64,000 bases of DNA from Anisodus tanguticus (taxonomy: Eukaryota > Streptophyta > Magnoliopsida > Solanales > Solanaceae), in contig CM067549.1 in assembly GCA_034509755.1 (NCBI GenBank), positions 48,261,052 through 48,325,051 of the forward strand, read 5' to 3'. Shown one piece after another: positions 34,630 through 44,141 of the stretch (position 1 is its first letter; the number at the start of each line of letters is the position of its first letter). Under the pieces are notes generated by a model. That model worked only from the letters and a program-made list of their open reading frames with translations, had not been told where the DNA came from and made no database searches. A program made the position numbers and the translations under genes.

Positions 34630-36380
34630 ATGGAATCATCACCATTCCAAACTCCATTCTCAATCTCAAATCCTAAATTCCCAAAACTTTCTCCATAATA
34701 TTCACGAATGGAAACCTCTCCAATGTCAACCCCAATGTCAGCCAACACTGCAACTAACACCCCAATGAGTACAAGCCCTCCCATAAACACTGAATTATCT
34801 GAGCACAATGAACCTCAACAACCATGCCAGTTATCTTCTTCACTAGAGGACTTGTCCAAAGCTATAGTATTTAAAAGTTTAGATGAACCTTTAGACATTA
34901 GCTACCCAGGAGATAATAACAATCCAATAGATGTTGATGAAAAGTCTGATATTTCAGCATTGGGTAAAAAACCAAAATCCTCCACCTTTCCTACTCGTCG
35001 ATTGAGTAGAATGTTTGAGAGAACAGTTCGTGAAGAGACGAGCAACAAAAGATCCAAATTTGATACATCTATGCCTGTTTGCTCAAGTAGTGACAATGAC
35101 GACACAGACTTTGTACTCTCAACTGAAGAGGGTGAAAAAGAACCAACTACTTCTGTACCGCAAAATGTGTCTCAAGACAATGAGGAAGTTCCTGATGAAA
35201 CTCCACTGAAGCAATTCTTTCTAAAGGGAAATCTCAGATATGCCAAATCGAGTGCTGCTCCGAATGTTTCCACTAATGCCACAATATCTCAGGCAACATT
35301 TTAGCAAACATTAGAAGAGACTCAAATACCAACATCCTCCAGTAAAACTGAATTTGATTCAGACCTTGAGCTATCTATCTACTCAGACAAATTATATTCT
35401 AAAACTAATTCTGATAATTGGGATTGGTACAAGAATAGAGTTATTAGGTCTGAAAAAGTATTAGACATTGTCTCCTGTTCAGAATATGGTTTGATAGAGT
35501 TCTTAAAAGAAAGATAGCTCCTAGGATATGTTACTGAGAAAAGACCGTATGTTGATAAAATAGTCAGGGTATTTTATGCTAATTTGAGCTCTACTATAGA
35601 GGATACCTTCTCTAAGAAATTTGGAAAGGTATATCTCTATAACAAAGTATATTTATTCACACTTGCTGTTATAAACCAATGTATGCGATTAAATGCTGAG
35701 GAGAATGTTAGAGAAGCAGACCCTGCAGTGCACAATAGAGATGAAGTAATTGAGTACCTTACAGTAGGTATAATACATAAGTGGATCTCTAGATGTCCAA
35801 CCTCTAAATTAACAGCCCTGTCTGCCACCCTTCACAAAATTGCTATACACAATTGACTTCCTTCAATGAATGAGTCAATTGTAACTACAAAACAAGCCAC
35901 CCTGTTGTATAAAATGGGGAAAAGTTTGAGAGTTGATCTGGGCAAAATGGTCTTCCATCAAGTTGCCAACTTAGCACAAAAAGAATCAACCTCAATCCTC
36001 CCTTATCCCTCTCTGATATACAAAGTTTTAACTACCCAAGGTCTTAAGCCTAAGAGAGAGGACACATTAGGGAAGGCTCATGAACTGCACACAGTAAACA
36101 AAGCAGTTTTGAAGAGTAGAGACAGAGTCATCGATCTACCTTGAAAAATGGAAGGAAAGAGTTCTGATGTTGACATGAATGTCACCAACATTCTTGGCAA
36201 CACTGGTCCTAGACAGTCTCCACTGTCTACTGAATGGCTTGTAAATCAAGTTGCAAAGATCAACTAACAAATATTTGAGGTTGATGCTGTGAGGAATGCT
36301 CTGATTCAAGCCAGAGACCATTACATGTTGCTTCTTTTTCACAAAAAGAGGGAGAAATGATGTTGTTGATGCCGAGGGAA
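34630..36380 (+). pseudogene. Sirevirus envelope-like third frame, element 4
   Basis: Downstream of pol, one reading frame runs from 34708 to about 36378, broken only by in-frame stops (35302, 35515, 35854, 36142 and a late one near 36264). An upstream ATG at 34630 ends in a stop at 34696. Residues 1-40 are Ser/Thr/Pro-rich. An acidic middle part (to about 160) has a basic patch (R-R-L-S-R near 100). The C-terminal third has the R-V-F-Y-A-N-L and G-K-V-Y segments typical of the 'putative plant transposon protein' domain, with an L-P-S-M / P-Y-P-S-L-I region after it. Sireviruses often carry such an extra frame, called envelope-like, of unproven function. I see no clear signal peptide or membrane anchor. 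Confidence 0.7.
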
Positions 36381-36858
36381 ACAAAGGAAGTGCTGATGTA
36401 GGGAGAGCTGAGGAAGAAGGCTAGAAGCTGTTGTTTTGTGCAGAGAAGCAGTTATGCATGAGTAGAAAGTTGTTGCAAGCTGATGCTGCTCTATGATGAG
36501 TTAGGAGGAGCTGTTTCAACTGGTTGATATTGTATGAGGGTCGTGAATGTTGCTCAATCTGAGCAGTTAACTGTTCGACATGATGGCTATTGATTTATGT
36601 GGACAATGGAATACTTCTTTTTATGGTCTGTACATAAATTTATATAAGTGGATGATATGTATATATGTGCTAACATCTTTCTTCTTTTCTAATCCTATGA
36701 ATCGGTACACGCATGATTACTTGAAATCCATCGCAGGTTAAGAGGGAGCATAGCATTTATATTATTGATCACAAATATCGGACAAACATTTGTCTCAATA
36801 TTCTAAGTCAGTTTAGGGTTGTAATGAGTTTTGTGAAGAAAGGCAAAAAGGGGGAGAT

Positions 36859-37697
36859 TGTTAATATTGGGTTTGGTGTTTTGACATTTGACCCAACATA
36901 TCTTCTAAAGTACTGATTTGAATGCATTAAAATGTTAGGACAAATGTCATAACATTCGGACCAACATCCTTGAGATACAGTTTTGCCTTACTTCACGATA
37001 ACCAGTAATATTTTACTGTGAGGTAAAAATGACTTAGGCGTGGTGAATTGGAGCTGTGTAAAACGTGGGAGAAAGAGTCAAAGCTTGGGGAAGACGTCGA
37101 GTAAGGAACAAGTCAAAGTTGTTGAGATTTTCACTCCTTAATCATCTACCACAAGCTGCCCACCTTTCCCTCAACCTCCACAACCGATCGATGAGACTTT
37201 CAAGAGAACTCTCCACTATAAATAGAGAGGCTACAACAGTGTATCAACATCCATAATCAAAATGTAAAAATATCAAGGGAGCTCTCGGAATTTCATCTCA
37301 AAAATCTGGATCACAAATGTTGCCTGAGTGTGTTGACAACATTCTGTCCAACATTACAATTCGTTGTTTAGATTTTAGATTAGTTTTGTATGGAGCGATT
37401 GTAATGAGAGGTTGTCTATGTCTACTTAGTTAGATTTTTCAGGCAGAAGTCATCTGCGACTTTAACTTTTAATTTCTTTCCATTTTATCTTGTAAATTTG
37501 TAAAGAAATTATATAACTTATGAAAATTTTAAACCTTTGTGTTCTTTAAATTCCGCTGCATTTACTCTTTAAAGTTTCTGTTTTACTAAGTGTTGTTACT
37601 GGTGTCAGACGACATAATTGCCGACATTCGAAAACTGTACTTGTAGTCAATTGAATTCTGTTCATCTTATTTTTATTTGATCCGTAGCTCCCTTTCA
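36859..37697 (+). repeat. 3' LTR of element 4
   Basis: Starts tgttaatattgggtttggtg, ends ccctttca. Near-identical to the 5' LTR outside the one indel, indicating recent insertion. Confidence 0.92.
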
Positions 37698-38282
37698 TAA
37701 GTAACGAGATATATGAAGACATTTTTAAAATTTAACTCTAAAATAAAAGAAGTACACCATGAAGCTTAGTAGTCGGGTTTTGAAAACTACAAGAAAGAAG
37801 AAAAAAGAGATGTATGAATTTAATTATAAACTATCATTACTTGAAATTTTAATTACTGAAAAATATGTCATAATTTACACTCTTGACGGTTGTTTTGATA
37901 TTTTTAAAATATATGCGATAGTCCAACTCATTTTTAACCATCAATTTACAATTAAGAGAATTTATTATCTCATTTAAAATGTGAACGGGATATTTTTTTT
38001 CAAACCCAAACTATTAAAGGATAAAGTGAATTTTACTCTAATAAATATATATCATACACGTGTTATATACATGATATGTTGATAAATATCTTTTTCTTTC
38101 AAGAGCATGACCTACATCACATTAATAGAAAGAGAACAATAGCATGACTCATTGTAAATTAAGTAATAGACTTAATTTTAACCATAGAGCATCAACCTTA
38201 TAATTCGATCAAGCAAACGATAAGTTTGACATTTAGACGAAATTTAATGAGAGCATTTAGATCTATCACTTTAAAGAAATCT

Positions 38283-38853
38283 TTAACAATGGTACTCACA
38301 AATACAAACAGAGCTATCCACCATACAAGCTACCGCAAATAATTTTTCTTGATATTTTACCCAGCAGATAGGCATACAATCTTGGTCCACCTTGCATTTG
38401 AAGTCAAAAATTGGACCAGTGCATGTCAAATCATTAATTTGGTGATCTTCAGCAATAGTCGGGTTGAGAACTATAACAACAACAATTTTTTTTTTATATA
38501 TTATTAGAATCAGTTAGAAATATCAATTCAAGAAGATAACAACCGTACAATCGTTAAATAATTTCTTATGTTTATATATCAATCTATACAAGACATTAAA
38601 TTGTGATTAGGAACTACACAAATAGTATAACAATTAATACTTATCAAAGTCTTTTATATATTAAAATGCTTATGTGAAGCATTCACGATTGAAGATAAAA
38701 GATAGTACTCAACTTTCTAAAGTCGCATTAACAATAAAAGAAATAAAATGTAAATAAAAAGTGATTTAAAACCTAAAAAGGCAGAGTTTTAATGCACGAA
38801 TCCGATAAATACATGATGATAAGGAGAGAATAGCAAACTGAAACTTTTTTCAT
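38283..38853 (-). CDS. Defensin-like (DEFL) cysteine-rich secreted peptide gene, two exons, possibly non-functional
   Basis: Exon 1 is 38853-38802: ATG, basic K-K, then a hydrophobic run with L-L-I-I-M-Y-L, a signal peptide of about 18 residues. Exon 2 is 38470-38283, after a consensus-like acceptor (TTATAG) at 38471. Joined in phase 1 they give 79 codons. The mature part has eight cysteines spaced C-X8-C-X5-C-X3-C-X12-C-X6-C-X-C-X3-C, which matches the plant defensin-like CS-alpha-beta pattern (CXXXC plus CXC), with the last Cys directly before the stop. The intron (331 bp) sits just after the signal peptide, as usual in DEFL genes. The donor position reads AT instead of GT (paralogues have GT), so splicing is doubtful. 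Such peptides are secreted and act in defence or cell signalling; the role here is unknown. An upstream TATA box fits. Confidence 0.65.
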
Positions 38854-38921
38854 TTATACTTGATTATTGTGCTTGTGTTTGTGCTTTTTGAGAGAATATT
38901 GTGAATTATCTAGTCATGGTT

Positions 38922-38935
38922 GCTATATATATAGA
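38922..38935 (-). promoter_or_regulatory. TATA box of the defensin-like gene
   Basis: Minus-strand CTATATATATAGC about 70-80 bp upstream of the ATG at 38853, leaving room for a ~40-bp 5'UTR. A TATA-like run is in the same place upstream of the paralogous exon at 58405. Confidence 0.5.
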
Positions 38936-39200
38936 CTTATGGCAAAAAGAGAATAAAGTGACACCTCTCTTATATCAGAATTATTCCCCATCTATCATTT
39001 TCACAAATCTTTAATTTTTTCCTTTTTTTTTTTGGTCTAGTAGAATCTGCAAAGAGTAATTACCTTATTACTATAATTTATTATTATAAGAGAGTGATAG
39101 TGTTTCGGAAACAGCCTCCCTACCTTCCAAGATAGGGTAAAGTTTGCGTACACTCTACCCCCAAGACCTTACTTATGAGATCACACTGGGTATGTTGTTG

Positions 39201-41199
39201 TGAGTCTGGAACTTAAATGACCTAAAAAAAAGAGCGAAGCAACCAAATTGCCCCAGAAAAAAAAAAGATACCAAAGTACCTTTTTCGCAATAAATTATTG
39301 CGCAAAAGGAGTTAACCATAATGATGCGGTTAACTCCTTTGTGCAATAATTTGTTGCGCAATAGATAGTATTTTTTTTGGTTAACTTTTTTTATTTTTCA
39401 ACACTTAGTATTATTTTAAAGGTTTGAAATTCATGTTTTTTCATATTTTGACCAAAGATTAGTCATGTGTCAAGACTCCAGAATGTCAAAATTTATATAC
39501 AACATGATATTTTTTTCTGGGAACAATAATGTATGCTCAATACATCAAGGATATCTAAACGTTTGGATCATCGTTTTAGGGGTTGTAAAGTGTTTGAAGT
39601 AAGTTTTGTTTGAAAGCTTGTTATAATTAGGTTTAAGTGTTTTATTTTTTAGGGTTTTGATTTATGCGTGATATTTTTTAGTCAAGCATGGCTTTATTTA
39701 GAATATGTCGAGATTATTTTTCCTAATTAATTTATCAATTGTTAATTATGAGATAATTGTAGTTAGAAGAATAATTTTGAGTTAATTATTTCATGTGTTA
39801 ATTAGGATTAAATATAATTAATATAATTTTCCGATAAAGGATTAGTTAGATAATATAATTTTTTTAATTGTAGTTAGAATATAATTAATTAGCAATTATT
39901 AATTAGTACTCCCTCTGTTTCAAAATGTTTGGCTTGATTCGGAGTACGAGGGTCAAACCAACTAATGTTTGGTGTGAATTCAGACATAGAATTTTTAATA
40001 TTTTCAAAATAAAATTTAGATACTTAGATATGGTCAAAGAAAATATATTTTGACTATCCAAATAGTAACTAAGACAAATATTTTGAAACGGGAGGAGTAA
40101 TAGTTAATCCTTAGTTTAGGATTGAACATTATCAATATAATTTGTTGATAAAATATTAGTCATTTAATATAATTTCCCGATAAAAAGATTAGTTAGTCTT
40201 TCCGTTAAATAGTTTAGTTATTTTATATACATTATTAGTTAAGTAATTTTTAATTATTTATAAAAATATAATACAACATAATTATTCTAATTCACAACTT
40301 TAGAATAAATGATAAACTTCAAACTTATCAAGAAATGAACAAAGAATGATAAACTAAACCATTAGTTTATTACTAAACATCATTATTGTAATTTTCCAAA
40401 AAATTAGATAGTTAACATAATTTTCCAATAAAGAATTAGTTAGTTAATATAATTTTTCGATAAATGATAAGTTAGTTAATATATTTATCGATAAAGGATA
40501 TATAATTAATATTACAGGATAATGAATAATTTAAACATTGTTTGTACAGATACGACACATGGGGCTCATTGATAGATTAGTACTTAGTGTACAGGATAAT
40601 CATAGGTCCGAGTTACAGTTTAAGTTAATATTATATTTTTTGCATATTATTTTCTTAATGATAATTAATTATTTTACTCTTTATTATCATTTATTACTAA
40701 CTCATGTGACATACTAAATTAATTAGGAAAACAAATCTCGACATATTCGAAATAAAGTTATGCCTTGACTAAAAATAACACGCTTAAATTAAAAGACTTC
40801 GAGCACTTTACAACCCCTTAAATGATGATCTGAACGTTTAAGTATCCTTGATGTATTGAGCCTACATTATTGTTATCAGAAAAAAAATATCATATTCTAT
40901 ATAAAATATTGACATTCCAGAGTCTTGAGACATGACTAATCTTTGATCAAAGTACGAAAGAAAACATGAATTTCAAACCTTTGAAGTAATACTAAGTGTT
41001 GGACAATAAAAAAAGTTAACAAAATAAAAATACCCCTATTGCGCAATAAATTATTTCACAAAAGGAGTTAACCGCGACATTACGATTAACTCCTTCTACG
41101 CAATAATTTATTAAGCAAAAGGTACTTTGGGAAATATTTTTTTCCAGTGGTACTCTGGTTGTTTCTCTCTTTTTTGGGGTCATTTAAGTTCCAAGCTCA
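39201..41199. mobile_element. 2-kb long-inverted-repeat (foldback-type) element
   Basis: The left arm (from tgagtctggaacttaaatga at 39201 to about 39700) is the inverse of the right arm (about 40725 to 41199, ending ttaagttccaagctca). The arms share many long runs, for example around 'gcaataaattattgcgcaaa' and 'tacatcaaggatatc'. The target duplication (tgttgttg, 39193-39200 and 41200-41207) lies in the TTG tail of the SINE and so is somewhat ambiguous. No coding capacity. Arms of ~450-500 bp suggest a Mutator-like or Foldback-type non-autonomous element. Its transcript would form a long hairpin. Confidence 0.8.
39909..40097. mobile_element. Stowaway MITE inside the foldback element
   Basis: 189 bp, ends ctccctctgtttcaaaat and inverse of tattttgaaacgggaggag, with TA on both sides (39907-39908, 40098-40099). 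Sits in the loop between the two arms. Confidence 0.85.
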
Positions 41200-41539
41200 T
41201 GTTGTTGTTGTTGTTGTTTAAGAGAGTGATATGATATATCTCTTAGGCTAGGATCACCTTTTATCTTTTTCGTCAATTTTTTATACTTTTTTCGTTCTTT
41301 TGGTCTTAAAATCTGCAAAAGATAATTAAGATACCTTATTTATTTCTCTTGTCACTTTATTTAAAAATCATCGTTTGATCATTAAAATTCTAAATGAAAT
41401 TTGGAAAATACCTAAAATATTGTTTTCACCCTTTTCGCTTTTAGTACATTCAAACAACCAAACAATTAAATATTATCTTGCAAAAACTATAATCAAACGT
41501 AATTCCATCTTCAACTCCAACATCAAAATTTTAAATAAA

Positions 41540-41850
41540 GTGCAAAATATTTGATTTTCATGACCAAACGACTGCTTAGTAATCTTGGGCAATCATCAAG
41601 GTTAAGAACTATGGAAAAAAAAGAAATTATATATTATTAAAATCAATTAAAGAATCCAACTAAAGAAGATTACAATCCCACAATTGTTAATTGATTTCTT
41701 TTGCCTATTCATCAGTCTATACAAGAAGCTAAATTGTGATTAAGAATTATATATATAGATTTAAATTTAAAAATAATACTTATCAGAAAAGCTTATGTAT
41801 TAATGTGTTTGTTTGAAGCATTCATGATTGACGAAAATAAATAGTACGCC
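41540..41850 (-). pseudogene. Defensin-like gene relic, intron and exon 2 start only
   Basis: The minus strand resembles the intron of the 38283-38853 gene (shared 'tattattaaaatcaatta', 'tctatacaag', 'tttgaagcattcatgattga' runs), followed by an acceptor-like ATAG and a few codons resembling the start of exon 2. It then diverges: no cysteine pattern remains. Exon 1 is lost where other sequence begins at about 41850. A weak relic that extends the gene family in this locus. Confidence 0.4.
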
Positions 41851-41930
41851 CTTTTGTACTTTTTGGGTTGAATTATCCAAGTGGTCCTCTATGTGCCTTT
41901 ATAACTGTGGAATAACATTCGTCCTTTAAT

Positions 41931-42368
41931 TGTAAGATTTGACCCACGCGGTCCATATAATATTTGGTCTAACAAAATAATTAATTAGCTAAATTTTAAT
42001 TCGATAAATAAGGGAAGTTAATTTTAGTTATAACTCTCCACTATCCACTTTGATGGAGAGTGGGAGTAATAGTAACCGATCCTGTCTCTACCTTTATAAC
42101 TGCGAAATAGCGTATTTACCATTCACTCTATTCAGAGCAAAAACAGTAAAGGAAAAAGGGAGAGAAAACAAGCTTCTTAAGAGAATGCAAAATCAGAATA
42201 ATTCCGCTAAAGAAAACAATCATGGATTCGGGTATATTTTCTTGTTCAAACTTATCGTTTATGCGTAATATGTGAAAATCATGTAGTTCCACAATCCTGA
42301 ATAATTGATAGAATTTTATATTAGATTGTTTATGTTGCACAATCTAGAAATTGTAAAAAATTCTTACA
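41931..42368 (+). repeat. 5' LTR of element 5
   Basis: Shares 'ttttgatggagagtgggactaatagtaac'-like sequence with 52434-52854. The small frame inside (42050-42268) also appears in the other LTR, broken, and is not a gene. Confidence 0.88.
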
Positions 42369-42370
42369 TG

Positions 42371-42382
42371 TGGTATCAGCAT
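42371..42382 (+). promoter_or_regulatory. Primer-binding site of element 5
   Basis: TGGTATCAGCAT two bases after the LTR, matching the initiator-Met primer site in its first nine bases. Confidence 0.85.
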
Positions 42383-42741
42383 CAGGTTTGGAACTAGTAG
42401 TTTTCCGTAAAGATTAATGATCTTTCTCTATTCTATGAACCCTAATTAATGAAGTTTAGCGTTCAATGTTACTGATTATAAAATCTGTTAATTTGGTGTT
42501 TCATGTTCTCTGTAGGAAACACGCATAACCGTTTTTATGCCAAAGAAAGAATAAAGGCATGTATATAATGTTTTAATGGAACTGCCGTATTTAATTTCCT
42601 AATGATGATGTAGCATTGAATGAAATTTGATTATTTAGTTAGGAATACAATTCTTATATAGCTACTGTCATGGTGGCAACTTTGAGAATGATTGACATGA
42701 TTTAGATACAAATTATTTGTCTATGATTTGCTCTTGCTTCA

Positions 42742-43068
42742 TGTTAAATAAGGCAATATACAGACAATAAACATGTGTATATTGCCTTATTAAGCTTTTG
42801 GATTCTACACCTATTAGAGCTCTCGGTTTTGGTAAATATTAGATAAAGTAAGAATATTGTATATTAGAAAAATATATGTGTATTGTAGGAAAATATATGT
42901 GTAGTATATTGTAATGTATTTGTTATCTAAATTAGGATTATACACTACCATAATTGTAGAGTTAGAATTATGGTAGAATAAGATTTTAGGCATAGGATTC
43001 TCTTATTTTGTAACTTGTATATATACCTATTCAATTAATGAAAATAATCAAGGGGATTATTTCTTCCA
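42742..43068 (+). mobile_element. Solo LTR of the element 1/2 Copia family
   Basis: Starts tgttaaataag and ends attatttcttcca, with a perfect 5-bp target duplication CTTCA (42737-42741, 43069-43073). It shares with the inverse of the element 1 LTR the stretches 'ctctcggttttg', 'taattgta', 'gattttaggcatagg' and 'aaaataatcaaggg'. No internal domain, so LTR-LTR recombination removed the rest. Confidence 0.8.
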
Positions 43069-43073
43069 CTTCA

Positions 43074-43794
43074 TAACATCACTGTAATATGGGGCAATTT
43101 GGTAGATCTGGATGATGTTAATATGTTATTGTGGTTATTCTGATCCGGGCACATAAGGGTGCTATTAATTCAATTAGTTCTCTGACATAAATCTTTTACC
43201 GTGAATAATTTAATGTTATGCGAAATAATTCTTTACTGTAGTAACGTGTTAATAAAAGAAATTAGTATCTCGTAATTTTATTCTGTAGTAACGTGTTAAT
43301 AAAAGAAATTATTATCTCCTAATTTTATTTGGAATTATGTACGTAAGATTCGTTAATCACCAAAGTGGTTGAATCTTTATGAAAAGTAATTTCAAAATAA
43401 TGTTTGAATTTATATTCAATTACCCATTAATCTTGATGCTTATAACTGATATAACACTTATAGGTAAATTGAAGTTCTTGGTTATAAGATATTTATAGAT
43501 TACCCAAAGGTTGATCATTTGTTCGTATAATCATTGAACATTAAGGCGATAATTTAGATATGTCGTTAGTTTTATATATTTATCCAAAGGTAATAAATAT
43601 TACTAATTGGTGCATTTAAAATTATTAAATTACGTTACATTCATATTTAAGCATCATTATGTTTAAAGTTAGTATTGTTGACGTTCTGCCCAAAGGTGAG
43701 CATCAAAGTACACTTAAGTTTATAAGAAATTATTTATGAATCTGATAATGTGTTTAAATTCATAATTAAAGCATTAACAAATGACTATATTCTA
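43074..43794 (+). other. Leader region of element 5
   Basis: AT-rich non-coding sequence between the primer site side and gag. A 55-bp duplication with 'agtaacgtgttaataaaaga' occurs at about 43239-43320. Confidence 0.5.
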
Positions 43795-44141
43795 TTTGCA
43801 GCATTTGTTCTTCATTCGCACTCTACATCTGTTACAACCTTTAACAAACTTAATTTCTCAAATTGGTGCGAACAGATCAAATTTCATCTCGGAATTTTAG
43901 ATCTTGATGCTGCACTTTATACTAAGAAGCCAACTGCTGTTAGCAGTGCTCTTGATGAAAGGTCCCATTATAAGCACTTAGGCCGGTCTAATAGATTAAG
44001 CCTAATGTTTATGCAGATGAATATTGCGGGCAACATTAAGACTACTCTTCCCCAAACTGAAAGTGCTAAAGAACTTCTGAAACTTGTGGAAGAATGCTCC
44101 CCAACTGCTGATAAGTCTCTTGTTGGGACATTGATGGGTAT
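43795..44141 (+). pseudogene. Copia gag of element 5, 5' part
   Basis: Within the frame 43750-44214, residues about 28-130 are Copia gag: F-N-K-L-N-F-S-N-W and F-H-L-G-I-L-D-L-D near the start, then E-R-S-H-Y-K, R-S-N-R-L-S-L-M-F-M and E-S-A-K-E-L-L. The gag sequence ends at G-T-L-M-G, exactly where the solo LTR starts (44142), and resumes at 48332 with A-L-T-T-V-K-F-D-G. The remaining residues of the frame to 44214 are LTR sequence. So a single gag gene is split by a 4.2-kb insertion, which must be younger than element 5. Confidence 0.85.

Larger units (their letters stand above)
38039..39087. repeat. Segmental duplication copy A, part 4 (defensin-like locus)
   Basis: Aligns with 57846-58510: both contain the defensin-like exons, the intron and the upstream region (shared 'gcttatgtgaagcattcacgatt'-like and 'gtctagtcatggtt' runs). 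Continues the locus after the Mutator-like insertion. Confidence 0.8.
39100..41219 (+). mobile_element. TS/Sol-type SINE, split by an inverted-repeat element
   Basis: The SINE body (tttcggaaacagcctccc ... gtacactctaccccc ... cacactgggtatgttgttg) occupies 39100-39200. Its TTG-repeat tail resumes at 41200-41219. A perfect 12-bp target duplication aagagagtgata flanks the whole (39088-39099 and 41220-41231). The pieces together form a ~120-bp 5'-truncated SINE into which a 2-kb element later inserted. Confidence 0.85.

Noticed and set aside
34708..35304. Stand-alone host gene for a Ser/Pro-rich acidic protein
   Set aside because: It sits between the pol and 3' LTR of element 4 and continues in the same frame into an envelope-like domain, so it belongs to the retrotransposon.
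39201..41199. Possible microRNA precursor
   Set aside because: The arms are far too long and the element has transposon-type flanks. Better explained as a foldback element, though it may yield small RNAs.
42050..42268. 72-codon frame
   Set aside because: Inside the LTR of element 5 and repeated, broken, at 52561-52761.
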